Assembly: GCF_008807415.1 (NCBI RefSeq)
Contig: NZ_CP043626.1
Location: 1,674,001 to 1,738,000, forward strand
Reading direction: 5' to 3'
DNA length: 64,000 bases
From: Pseudomonas denitrificans (nom. rej.)
GTDB taxonomy: Bacteria > Pseudomonadota > Gammaproteobacteria > Pseudomonadales > Pseudomonadaceae
Part shown: positions 31,701 to 38,697 of the stretch, one piece after another
Layout: each line of letters opens with the position of its first letter
Position numbering within the stretch: position 1 is the stretch's first letter
The notes under the pieces: generated by a model
The model's database searches: none
What the model saw: the letters and a program-made list of their open reading frames with translations, nothing else
Told to the model about the DNA's origin: nothing
Program-made: the position numbers and the translations under genes

Positions 31701-32236
31701 TCAAGTATTCGCGCTCGATCATCATCAAGGGCGCGCGCTCGCCGGAGCGCCTGCTGGACGAGGTGACGCTGTTCCTGCACAAGGTCGAGTCGCAGCTCTC
31801 CAGTGAACGCCAGCGCATGCTGCGCACCTCGCGCAACCGCGACCGGGCCTTCGAGGAGCGGCGCATCCTGCTGGTGGACGACGACGTGCGCAACATCTTC
31901 GCCCTCACCAGCGCCCTGGAGCACAAGGGCGCCCGCGTGGAAGTGGCGCGCAACGGCCGCGAGGCCATCGAGAAGCTCGCCGAGGTCGGCGACATCGACC
32001 TGGTGCTGATGGACGTGATGATGCCGGAGATGGACGGCTACGAGGCGACCCGCCTGATCCGCCAGGACGCGCGCTTCAAGAAGCTGCCGATCCTCGCGGT
32101 GACCGCCAAGGCGATGAAGGACGACCACGAGCTGTGCCTGCGCGCTGGCGCCAACGACTACCTGGCCAAGCCCATCGACCTCGACCGCCTGTTCTCCCTG
32201 ATCCGGGTATGGCTACCCAAGCTGGAGCGCATCTGA
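28760..32236 (+). CDS. CHASE3-GAF hybrid histidine kinase with three receiver domains
   Basis: A protein of 1158 residues. A first membrane helix (about 20-42) and a second (about 185-207) flank a CHASE3 periplasmic domain (QESGLRGFLITGDPGFLEPLE). Then come GAF (about 240-390), a long Glu/Gln-rich coiled coil (about 398-490), HisKA with H502 in NMSHELRTPLN, HATPase (GTGLGLSISRDL), an Ala/Pro linker, and three receivers with D816, D938 and D1085. The next gene (CheR) starts 2 bp after the stop, followed by CheB and two further kinases. The coiled coil resembles methylation helices, so CheR/CheB may act on it; that is inference. Confidence 0.9.
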   Translation: MNQKAIADESAFRRILARNMALPLGICLLGAVLFIGLILYMLDVLGWVEHTDRVISSANEMQRLSVDQESGLRGFLITGDPGFLEPLEQARPRINSGLKSLSELVADNPPQVERVGRLTSMQDEWMSFAQQMIEQRRQGQDTSDAIKAGRGKSMMDAIRSQYASLINTEQQLRHDRNQFASSLSTGVVILYLVFSIVVGTLLAYFGRRQLVSLSESYAESLRRQVLHNETLARQAWLRDGQSRLGEQLIGQQSLPSLGRSLMDFLGEFVASPVGALYVRDDRGGLRLSGTFGFATSVLGEDYFAPDESLIAQAARQRKLRVVDGLPPDYLKVNSALGNGQPVSVALLPLLNDGGVVGVLELGFLRQLEERDQAFLQNVAETLGSAIASAQHRQRQQDLLAETQQLNEELQVQQEELKTANEELEEQSRVLKESQAHLEAQQAELEQTNERLAEQAQELAAQRDDLDGKNTELNQARLDLQGRADELQRASRYKSEFLANMSHELRTPLNSSLILARLLADNEQGNLDDEQVKFAESIYGAGNDLLNLINDILDISKVEAGKLEVRPENASVRRLVEALEGLFRPQADNKGLRFIAEVAEDAPALLFSDRQRVEQILKNLLSNAFKFTDSGEVALRVSAAPEGLRFDVRDSGIGIAEDQLARIFEAFQQADGATNRRYGGTGLGLSISRDLAHLLGGSIIVSSEPGKGSVFSLLLPLNYQAPAEDEVVSAPAPIVAVAPTAIAPPVVRAPAAAAFADDREQVSVGQRCVLVVEDEPKFARILYDLARELGYRCLVAMGAEEGLRLADEHGPDAILLDMHLPDESGLAVLQRLKANPRTRHVPVHVVSVEDRSEAALHLGAIGYALKPTTREQLREVFGKLEAKLTQEVKRILLVEDDPLQRDSVSRLIGDDDIEITAVEQGEQALELLRRNIYDCMIIDLKLPDMQGNELLRRMGEEDICSFPPVIVYTGRNLTRDEEAELLKYSRSIIIKGARSPERLLDEVTLFLHKVESQLSSERQRMLRTSRNRDRAFEERRILLVDDDVRNIFALTSALEHKGARVEVARNGREAIEKLAEVGDIDLVLMDVMMPEMDGYEATRLIRQDARFKKLPILAVTAKAMKDDHELCLRAGANDYLAKPIDLDRLFSLIRVWLPKLERI

Positions 32237-32237
32237 C

Positions 32238-33056
32238 ATGCCTGATCGCAGCCAGGACATCGAGCTGCGCCTCCTGATCGAGGCGATCTACCTGAAGTAC
32301 AGCTACGACTTCCGCGACTACTCCGGCACCTCGCTCAAGCGCCGTGTGCTGCACGCTACCAAGCTGTTCGAGTGCCGCAGCATCTCGGCCCTGCAGGAGC
32401 GCATCCTGCACGACCCGCACGCCTTCCATGAGCTGCTGCAGTACCTGACCATCTCGGTGAGCGAGCTGTTCCGCGACCCCAGCTACTTCCTCGCGCTGCG
32501 CCAGGAAGTGGTGCCGGTGCTGCGCACCTATCCGTCGCTGCGCCTGTGGGTGGCCGGCTGCAGCACCGGCGAAGAGGTGCATTCGCTGGCCATCCTGCTG
32601 CACGAGGAAGGCCTGCTCGAGCGCACGCTGATCTACGCCACCGACATCAACCCTCGCTCGCTGGAGCAGGCGCGGCGCGGCATCTACGCGGTGGACGACC
32701 TGGCCCAGGCCAGCGAGAACTACCGCGCCGCTGGCGGCAAGGGTTCGCTCTCGGACTACTACACGGCGGCCTACGACGGGGCGCTGTTCGACAAGATGCT
32801 GCGCGCCAACGTGACCTTCGCCGATCACAGCCTGGCTACTGACAGCGTGTTCTCCGAGACGCACCTGGTCTCCTGCCGCAACGTGCTCATCTACTTCAAC
32901 CGCCAGTTGCAGAACCGCGCCATCGGCCTGTTCCATGAGTCGCTGTGCCACCGGGGCTTCCTCGGCCTGGGCAGCAAGGAAAGCCTGGACTTCACCGACT
33001 TCGCCGGGGAATTCGAGGTGGTGAATCGCCGTGAACGGGTGTTCCGCAAGCGATGA
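32238..33056 (+). CDS. CheR-type protein-glutamate methyltransferase
   Basis: A protein of 272 residues with the CheR N-terminal helical domain and a SAM-binding core (LWVAGCSTGEEVHSLAI; YATDINPRSLEQARRG; LVSCRNVLIYFN). It methylates glutamates on signalling proteins. No chemoreceptor, CheA or CheW lies near; the partners in this operon are histidine kinases. It begins 2 bp after the CHASE3 kinase and overlaps CheB (ATGA), so it is clearly co-translated. The likely substrate is a coiled-coil region of a neighbouring kinase, by inference. Confidence 0.92.
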   Translation: MPDRSQDIELRLLIEAIYLKYSYDFRDYSGTSLKRRVLHATKLFECRSISALQERILHDPHAFHELLQYLTISVSELFRDPSYFLALRQEVVPVLRTYPSLRLWVAGCSTGEEVHSLAILLHEEGLLERTLIYATDINPRSLEQARRGIYAVDDLAQASENYRAAGGKGSLSDYYTAAYDGALFDKMLRANVTFADHSLATDSVFSETHLVSCRNVLIYFNRQLQNRAIGLFHESLCHRGFLGLGSKESLDFTDFAGEFEVVNRRERVFRKR

Positions 33057-33640
33057 ACGCGCAGCGCAAGGTCGAAGCCGTGGTCATCGGCGCCTCGGCG
33101 GGCGGCGTGGACGCGCTGTTCCAGCTGTTCGACGGGTTGCCGGCGGACTTCGCCCTGCCCATGGTGGCAGTGCTGCACCTGCCGGAAAACCACGAGAGCC
33201 AGTTGGTCGACCTGTTCGCCCGGCGCCTGGCGATCCCCGTGGAGGAGGCTCGCGACAAGGCGCCGGTGGAGGCGGGCACGCTGTACTTCGCCGCTGCCGG
33301 GTATCACCTGTCCATCGAGCGGGAGCGCAGTTTTGCGTTGAGTCGCGAGGCACCGCGGAATTTCTCCCGGCCGTCCATCGACATCCTTTTCGACTCGGCG
33401 GCGGACGCTTACCGGGAGAATCTCGCCGGCATCCTGCTGACCGGAGCCAACCAGGACACCGCCGAAGGGCTGGCGCGTATCCGCCGCGAGGGCGGGCTGA
33501 GCATTGTCCAGGACCCGGCCGAAGCCGCCGTGTCCACCATGCCGGAGGCGGCTATTGCACAGCACGCCCCGGACCACATACTTCGGCTGCGTGAAATTCA
33601 CGCGCTACTGACCCGAATGGGCACCCGACATGCTGCGTAA
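33053..33640 (+). CDS. Stand-alone CheB-type methylesterase domain
   Basis: A protein of 195 residues comprising only the CheB catalytic domain; the usual receiver is missing. The catalytic Ser is S15 in GASAGGVDAL, the His lies in LHLPENHES, and the Asp is in LTGANQDTAEG. It removes methyl esters placed by CheR. The ATG overlaps the CheR stop, and its 3' end overlaps the next kinase by 11 bp. Lack of a receiver suggests control by a partner or constitutive activity. Confidence 0.9.
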   Translation: MNAQRKVEAVVIGASAGGVDALFQLFDGLPADFALPMVAVLHLPENHESQLVDLFARRLAIPVEEARDKAPVEAGTLYFAAAGYHLSIERERSFALSREAPRNFSRPSIDILFDSAADAYRENLAGILLTGANQDTAEGLARIRREGGLSIVQDPAEAAVSTMPEAAIAQHAPDHILRLREIHALLTRMGTRHAA

Positions 33641-34814
33641 CCAGGGAAGCAAACTGCTGATCGTCGACGACCTGCCGGAGAACCTGCTGGCGCTGGAGGC
33701 GTTGATCAAGGGCGAGGGGCGCGAGGTGTTCAAGGCCTCCTCGGCGGATGAGGCGCTGTCGCTGCTGCTGGAGCACGAATTCGCCCTGGCGCTGCTCGAT
33801 GTGCAGATGCCCGGCATGGACGGTTTCGCCCTGGCCGAGCTGATGCGCGGCACCGAACGCACCAAGAGCATCCCCATCGTCTTCGTCACCGCCGCCGGGC
33901 GCGAGCAGAACTACGCGTTCAAGGGCTACGAGAGCGGCGCGGTGGACTTCCTCTACAAGCCGCTGGACAACCACGCGGTGCGCAGCAAGGTGAACGTCTT
34001 CGTCGATCTGTATCGCCAGCGCAAGGTGCTGGCACGGCAGCTGGAAGCACTGGAGCAGGCGCGCAGCGAGCAGGACGCGCTGCTCGCCGAGCTGCGCGAG
34101 ACCCAGGTGGAGCTGCAGCGGGCGGTGAAAATGCGCGACGACTTCATGTCCATCGTCTCCCACGAGCTGCGCACGCCGCTCAACGGCCTGATGCTGGATA
34201 CCCAGTTGCGCCGTCTTTACCTGTCCAAGGGCAAGCTGGAGCACTTCGCGCAGGACCGCCTGGGCGTGCTCTTCGAGCGCGACGAGCGCCAGCTCACCGG
34301 CTTGAACCGGCTGATCGAAGACATGCTCGACGTCTCGCGTATCCGCACCGGCAAGCTGTCGATCCGCCCGGAGCCGGCGAACCTCGCCGATATCGCCCGC
34401 CGCGTGCTGGGCAACTTCGCGGTGCAAGCGCAGGCGGCCGGTTGCGAACTGAGCCTGGAGACGCCTGAAGTGGTGGAAGGCGTGTGGGACGCCTACCGCC
34501 TGGAGCAGGTGATCAGCAACCTGGTCAGCAACGCCCTGCGCTATGGGCCCGGCCAGCCGGTGGAAGTGACCGTCGCGGTGGCGGATGGCCGCGCGCAACT
34601 CTGCGTGCGCGACCATGGCGACGGCATCAGCGCCGACGAGCAGCGGCGCATCTTCCAGCAATTCGAACGTGGCGCCGGCGCGGCCCGTGTCGCCGGCCTG
34701 GGTTTGGGGCTGTTCATCTCCGAGCAGATCGTCCAGGCCCACGGCGGCCGCATCGAGTTGCGCAGCGAGCCGGGGTTCGGTGCGGAGTTCAGCGTCTTCC
34801 TGCCGCTGGACTGA
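33630..34814 (+). CDS. Receiver-histidine kinase fusion
   Basis: A protein of 394 residues: an N-terminal receiver (D57 in ALLDVQMPGMDG), a coiled-coil linker (about 125-165), HisKA with H178 in IVSHELRTPLNGL, and HATPase (VAGLGLGLFISEQIVQ). It has no membrane helix. Such receiver-first kinases take phosphate from an upstream kinase or are gated by it. Overlap with CheB and the order in the operon suggest that it works downstream of the three-receiver kinase. No DNA-binding output domain is present. Confidence 0.9.
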   Translation: MLRNQGSKLLIVDDLPENLLALEALIKGEGREVFKASSADEALSLLLEHEFALALLDVQMPGMDGFALAELMRGTERTKSIPIVFVTAAGREQNYAFKGYESGAVDFLYKPLDNHAVRSKVNVFVDLYRQRKVLARQLEALEQARSEQDALLAELRETQVELQRAVKMRDDFMSIVSHELRTPLNGLMLDTQLRRLYLSKGKLEHFAQDRLGVLFERDERQLTGLNRLIEDMLDVSRIRTGKLSIRPEPANLADIARRVLGNFAVQAQAAGCELSLETPEVVEGVWDAYRLEQVISNLVSNALRYGPGQPVEVTVAVADGRAQLCVRDHGDGISADEQRRIFQQFERGAGAARVAGLGLGLFISEQIVQAHGGRIELRSEPGFGAEFSVFLPLD

Positions 34815-34888
34815 GTGCCGTCCGGCGGCGCCCGAAGTGAGGTGGCTGCGCCTATGCTTTGCTCCAATGAGCCAAGAGAGCAGACTTG

Positions 34889-36838
34889 ATGCCCGATACG
34901 ACCGCCAGCACCGCCCAGCTCGTCGAAGATGCGCGCTACCGCCTGCTGGTCGAGGCGGTGACCGACTACGCCATCTACATGCTCGACCCCGATGGCCGCG
35001 TCAGCAGCTGGAGCTCCGGGGCGCAGCGCCTGAAGGGCTACGCCGCCGATGAGATACTCGGCGAGCACTTCTCGCGTTTCTATACCCCCGCCGACCGCGC
35101 AGCCGGGCTGCCGGAGCTGGCACTGGGCGAGGCGGCGCGGGTCGGGCGCTTCGAGAGTGAGGGCTGGCGCCTGCACCGCGATGGCAGTTCGTTCTGGGCC
35201 CACGTGGTGATCGACGCCATCCGCGATGTTTCCGGGGAGCTGCTGGGCTTCGCCAAGATCACCCGCGACCGCACCGAGCAGCACGAGACCGAACAGGCCC
35301 TGCGCCGCAGCGAGCAGCATTTCCGCCTGCTGGTCAATGGCGTCACCGACTACGCGCTGTACATGCTTGACCCCGAGGGCAATGTCACCAGCTGGAACTC
35401 CGGCGCGGAGCGGATCAAGGGCTACCATCCCGAAGAAATCATCGGTCGTCGTTTCGAGTGTTTCTACTGCGACGAGGATCGCCAGGGAGGCGTTCCCGAG
35501 ACCAGCCTGAGCACCGCGCTGGCCGAGGGGCGCTACGAGGAAGAACGCCTGCAGATGCGCAAGGACGGCTCGCGGTTCTGGGCCAATATCGTCATCGACC
35601 CGGTATTCGACGACGCCGGCAAGCTGCTGGGTTTCGCCAAGATCACCCGCGACATCACCGACAAGCGCCGCGTCCAGGAAGAGCTGGAGCGCGCCCGCGA
35701 CGAACTGATCCAGTCGCAGAAGATGGAGTCACTCGGCCAGCTGACCGGCGGCGTCGCCCACGACTTCAATAACCTGCTGACAGTGATCCTTGGCGGGCTG
35801 CAGTTGCTCGAACGACAACTGCCCAGGGACAACGAGAAGGTCCAGAACATCTGGCGCAACGCGCTGGAGGCGACCCGCCGCGGCGCCCAGCTGACCCAGC
35901 GGATGCTGGCCTTTGCGCGCAAGCAGCGGCTGTTCCCGCAACCGATCCAGCTGCCGGCACTGCTGCAGGACATGAGCGAGCTGCTGGTCAGCTCCCTGGG
36001 CCCGACCATCAGCCTGGAGACGCGCTTTCCGCTTCAGCTGGACTGCGTGATGAGCGACCAGAACCAGCTGGAGCTGGCGATCATCAACCTCGCCACCAAC
36101 GCCCGCGACGCCATGCCTGGCGGCGGCAGCATCACCTTCTCGGCACGCAATGCCCAGGTCGGGCCGCGCCAGAGCGGCAAGCTGGCGCCGGGGGACTACG
36201 TGTGCCTGGCCATGACCGACTCGGGGCTGGGCATGGACGAGGACACCCTGCGCCGCGCCGCCGAGCCATTCTTCACCACCAAGCCGACCGGCAAGGGCAC
36301 GGGGCTGGGATTGTCCATCGTCCATGGACTGGCCCAGCAGCAGGGCGGCGCGCTGCTGTTGCGCAGTACGCCAGGGCAGGGCACCACCGCGGAAATCTGG
36401 TTGCCGGCGGTGAAGACGAAGGCGGAGCTGGTAGCAGAAAGCACCGAACTGCCGCCCGATGCGATGGGCGAACCCCTGGAGCCGCTGGACCTGCGGGTGC
36501 TGGTGGTGGACGATGACGCGCTGGTGCTGGCCGGCACCAGCGCGCTGCTGGCGGACCTGGGTTGCCAGGTCGCGCGAACCGATTCGGCGCGGGCGGCGCT
36601 GCAATGGCTGGAGCAGTCCGACTTCGACCTGATGATCACCGATTTCGCCATGCCGGACATGGACGGCATGCTGCTGATCCAGCAGGTGCGCCAGTCCTAC
36701 CCCGCATTGACCTGTGTGCTGACCACCGGTTACGCGGGACGGCTGGATACTCTGGCCGACTCGGTGGTGCGTCTGCCCAAACCCTTCGACCGCGACCAGT
36801 TGCTGGCTTTGCTGCTGCAGGTGAAGCACGTCGGGTAG
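34889..36838 (+). CDS. Hybrid histidine kinase with two PAS domains and a receiver
   Basis: A protein of 649 residues. Two tandem, similar PAS domains (VEAVTDYAIYMLDPDGRV and VNGVTDYALYMLDPEGNV) are followed by HisKA with H291 in [11 protein letters not shown], HATPase (NARDAMPGGG; GTGLGLSIVHG) and a C-terminal receiver with D585 in MITDFAMPDMDG. It is soluble. ATG 34889 follows AAGAGAG; a TTG one codon upstream is possible. It lies 74 bp after the receiver-kinase, so it may be in the same operon or start from its own weak promoter. Confidence 0.9.
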   Translation: MPDTTASTAQLVEDARYRLLVEAVTDYAIYMLDPDGRVSSWSSGAQRLKGYAADEILGEHFSRFYTPADRAAGLPELALGEAARVGRFESEGWRLHRDGSSFWAHVVIDAIRDVSGELLGFAKITRDRTEQHETEQALRRSEQHFRLLVNGVTDYALYMLDPEGNVTSWNSGAERIKGYHPEEIIGRRFECFYCDEDRQGGVPETSLSTALAEGRYEEERLQMRKDGSRFWANIVIDPVFDDAGKLLGFAKITRDITDKRRVQEELERARDELIQSQKMESLGQLTGGVAHDFNNLLTVILGGLQLLERQLPRDNEKVQNIWRNALEATRRGAQLTQRMLAFARKQRLFPQPIQLPALLQDMSELLVSSLGPTISLETRFPLQLDCVMSDQNQLELAIINLATNARDAMPGGGSITFSARNAQVGPRQSGKLAPGDYVCLAMTDSGLGMDEDTLRRAAEPFFTTKPTGKGTGLGLSIVHGLAQQQGGALLLRSTPGQGTTAEIWLPAVKTKAELVAESTELPPDAMGEPLEPLDLRVLVVDDDALVLAGTSALLADLGCQVARTDSARAALQWLEQSDFDLMITDFAMPDMDGMLLIQQVRQSYPALTCVLTTGYAGRLDTLADSVVRLPKPFDRDQLLALLLQVKHVG

Positions 36839-36903
36839 ATAAACCGAACCTCAGCGGACAGGGCGCGCCCAATGGAGACTGCCCATGTCCCGGAGGACTC
36901 GCC

Positions 36904-37044
36904 ATGTACGCTCATCCCCAGGCACAGCGACCGGACCCACAGGAAGCCCCGCCGGACCGCGAGAGCCAGATTCCCGAGGACTTTCCCGAGGAGCTGCCAA
37001 TGCAGCAGCCCCCGGAGGAACCGGTGCCGCAGCCGGAACAATGA
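36904..37044 (+). CDS. Small proline- and glutamate-rich protein, function unknown
   Basis: A 46-residue reading frame, MYAHPQAQRPDPQEAPPDRE continuing to end in EEPVPQPEQ. About a quarter of the residues are Pro, with many Glu/Gln. There is no hydrophobic segment, so it is probably disordered and cytoplasmic. The ATG is preceded by a strong CGGAGGA at ideal spacing, which is the main reason to call it. It lies 65 bp after the PAS hybrid kinase on the same strand. I do not recognise a family. Confidence 0.5.
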   Translation: MYAHPQAQRPDPQEAPPDRESQIPEDFPEELPMQQPPEEPVPQPEQ

Positions 37045-37134
37045 ACGGCTACGCAGACTTTCCCGCTGCGCAGCAGTCTTCCATTGCCGCGATCGCGCGA
37101 CGGGAAGGCTGCTGCAGGCCAAGGATCTCGGCGC

Positions 37135-37746
37135 TTACTCCTGCAGATATTCCCCAGTCCCCGTCATTGTCTGGCCCCACATTTCCAGGAAGCCGAACGC
37201 CGTGGTCAGCAGCGCCAGAAAGCCAAGGCCGAGGATGCAACCCGCATAGAACGCGGCGCTGCGCTGGGTCAGACGCATGTAGATCGGCAGGCCGATGAAC
37301 AGCAGCCAGCCGGAATAGGCCGTGGCGGCCCCGGCGGCGAGGATCAGCAGCCAGCGAGAGGGCAGCAGCGCGGCGATACCGGCGAGCATCAGCGGCAAGG
37401 CGACGGCGGTGGAGAAGCCCATGCTGTGGTTGATATTGGGCCGCACCTCGGTGCGGAACAGCACCCAGCGGGTGAGGTAGGCGATGATCACTATCCCGGC
37501 CACCAGGCCGACGTAACACCAGAAGCCGAGCAGCGCGCCACTGGCGGCGCTGAGGAACTGGGTTTCGCTGTTGCCCGGCAGGCGCCAGCCCACCTGGGTG
37601 GTGCCGATGAACAGGCACGCCGCCGGGATCAGCGGCAGCAGCAGCCAGAACGGCAGGTAGGCCGCCGGGTGCTGGTCGGTGCTGTCGCGCAGTTCGTGCC
37701 AGGCCTTCTCGGGGTGCACGAAGAAATGGGTCAGGGGAAAGGTCAT
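37135..37746 (-). CDS. Yip1-family inner-membrane protein
   Basis: A protein of 203 residues with five or so hydrophobic helices (PFWLLLPLIPAACLFIG; LGFWCYVGLVAGIVIIAYL; ALPLMLAGIAALL; LLILAAGAATAYSGWLLF; YAGCILGLGFLALLTTAFGF). The N-terminus HFFVHPEKAWHELRD is typical of bacterial Yip1-domain proteins. Its function is not established. It is followed upstream, on the same strand, by the acidic protein at 37775-38134, only 28 bp away, so the two may share an operon. Confidence 0.82.
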   Translation of the reverse strand: MTFPLTHFFVHPEKAWHELRDSTDQHPAAYLPFWLLLPLIPAACLFIGTTQVGWRLPGNSETQFLSAASGALLGFWCYVGLVAGIVIIAYLTRWVLFRTEVRPNINHSMGFSTAVALPLMLAGIAALLPSRWLLILAAGAATAYSGWLLFIGLPIYMRLTQRSAAFYAGCILGLGFLALLTTAFGFLEMWGQTMTGTGEYLQE

Positions 37747-37774
37747 GGCGTTCTCCTAAGCCTTGAAAGGGTTT

Positions 37775-38134
37775 TCAGTGCCGCCTGGACCGGTTGGCAG
37801 AGTGCAGGCCCTCGGCAACCTCGATTTCGATCAGCGAACCGGGGTCTTCATTACCCGGATCGTTGATCTGCGAACTGGCCAGCTCGGGATCGTCGATGGC
37901 CGGATCGAGGTCGCCCTGGGGCATCAGCCCCTCGCTGCGGTCACGGCGGTCGAGCAGTGGCAGTAACTGCTCCTGGAACTCCTGCTGCTGGGTTTCCGAC
38001 AGTGCGGCAAACCCGTGGTTGAGGATGTAGCGGGCGAGGATTTCCTGGCGGCTGTCGGCTTCGAGCGCGCCATCTTCGAGCAGCCGGCGAAGGCCTTCCG
38101 AGCGTTCGACATCCTGATGATCATTCCAGCCCAT
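37775..38134 (-). CDS. Acidic protein of unknown function
   Basis: A protein of 119 residues. MGWNDHQDVERSEGLRRLL is preceded by a strong GGGAGGTG, which fixes the start and rules out the longer frame extending to 38377. The sequence is acidic (PAIDDPELASSQINDPGNED), with no membrane helix or signal. I do not recognise a domain. It probably lies in an operon with the Yip1-like gene downstream. Confidence 0.65.
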   Translation of the reverse strand: MGWNDHQDVERSEGLRRLLEDGALEADSRQEILARYILNHGFAALSETQQQEFQEQLLPLLDRRDRSEGLMPQGDLDPAIDDPELASSQINDPGNEDPGSLIEIEVAEGLHSANRSRRH

Positions 38135-38424
38135 CGTTTGCACCTCCCAGATCGGGTGAGCGTGAGTGGTCAAGCGTGTGTGGCTCGGCATGAGCACTGG
38201 CAGTGGGCGGCGTCTTTCGCGTCGCCTATGCGGATGACCTGTACCGGGCGCCCGGTGTTCGGTGCCAGGGACGAACGGTCCGCCGGCTGAGCCGCTGCAG
38301 GTACGGCGCGTGCAGCGGGCAGCCATCGCATTCCGGCATGGCCGGCATCGACCTGAGGTATTGGCCGGGCGCGGCACGCGGCCCTTGGCCTCTCGTGCGT
38401 TTCCCCTGACAACGAGAACAGCAA

Positions 38425-38697
38425 GTGGACCTGGGTAAAATCCTGCGCCGTAGCGCGCTTTACTGGCCTGACCGCGCAGCCGTGGTCGACTCCCGCCAAC
38501 GTATCACCTTCGCCGACCTCGAACGCCGCACCAGCCGCCTGGCCTCAGGGCTGCTGGCGCTGGCGCTGGCGCTGGGGCAGGGCGCCCGGGCGTCCATCTA
38601 TATCGCCCCGGCCTGGGCGATGGCGGGCGGATTGCCGGACTGGCGCGCGCACTGGCATCACGCCTGTCGACACTGGCCTAGGTGTCGTCGCTGCTGA
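38425..38697 (+). pseudogene. N-terminal fragment of an AMP-binding acyl-CoA synthetase-like gene
   Basis: A GTG-started frame reads DLGKILRRSALYWPDRAAVV, then RQRITFADLERRTSRLASGL, which matches the first 50-60 residues of AMP-forming acyl-CoA synthetases. After about residue 60 the similarity stops: the rest (AHWHHACRHWPRC) is unrelated and runs into the 3' end of the diguanylate cyclase gene. The adenylation core is absent, so this is a remnant of a deleted gene. Confidence 0.6.

Noticed and set aside
28745..32128. 1127-codon antisense frame opposite the CHASE3 kinase
   Set aside because: Mirror of the kinase codons with no domains; the sense frame has complete kinase and receiver motifs.
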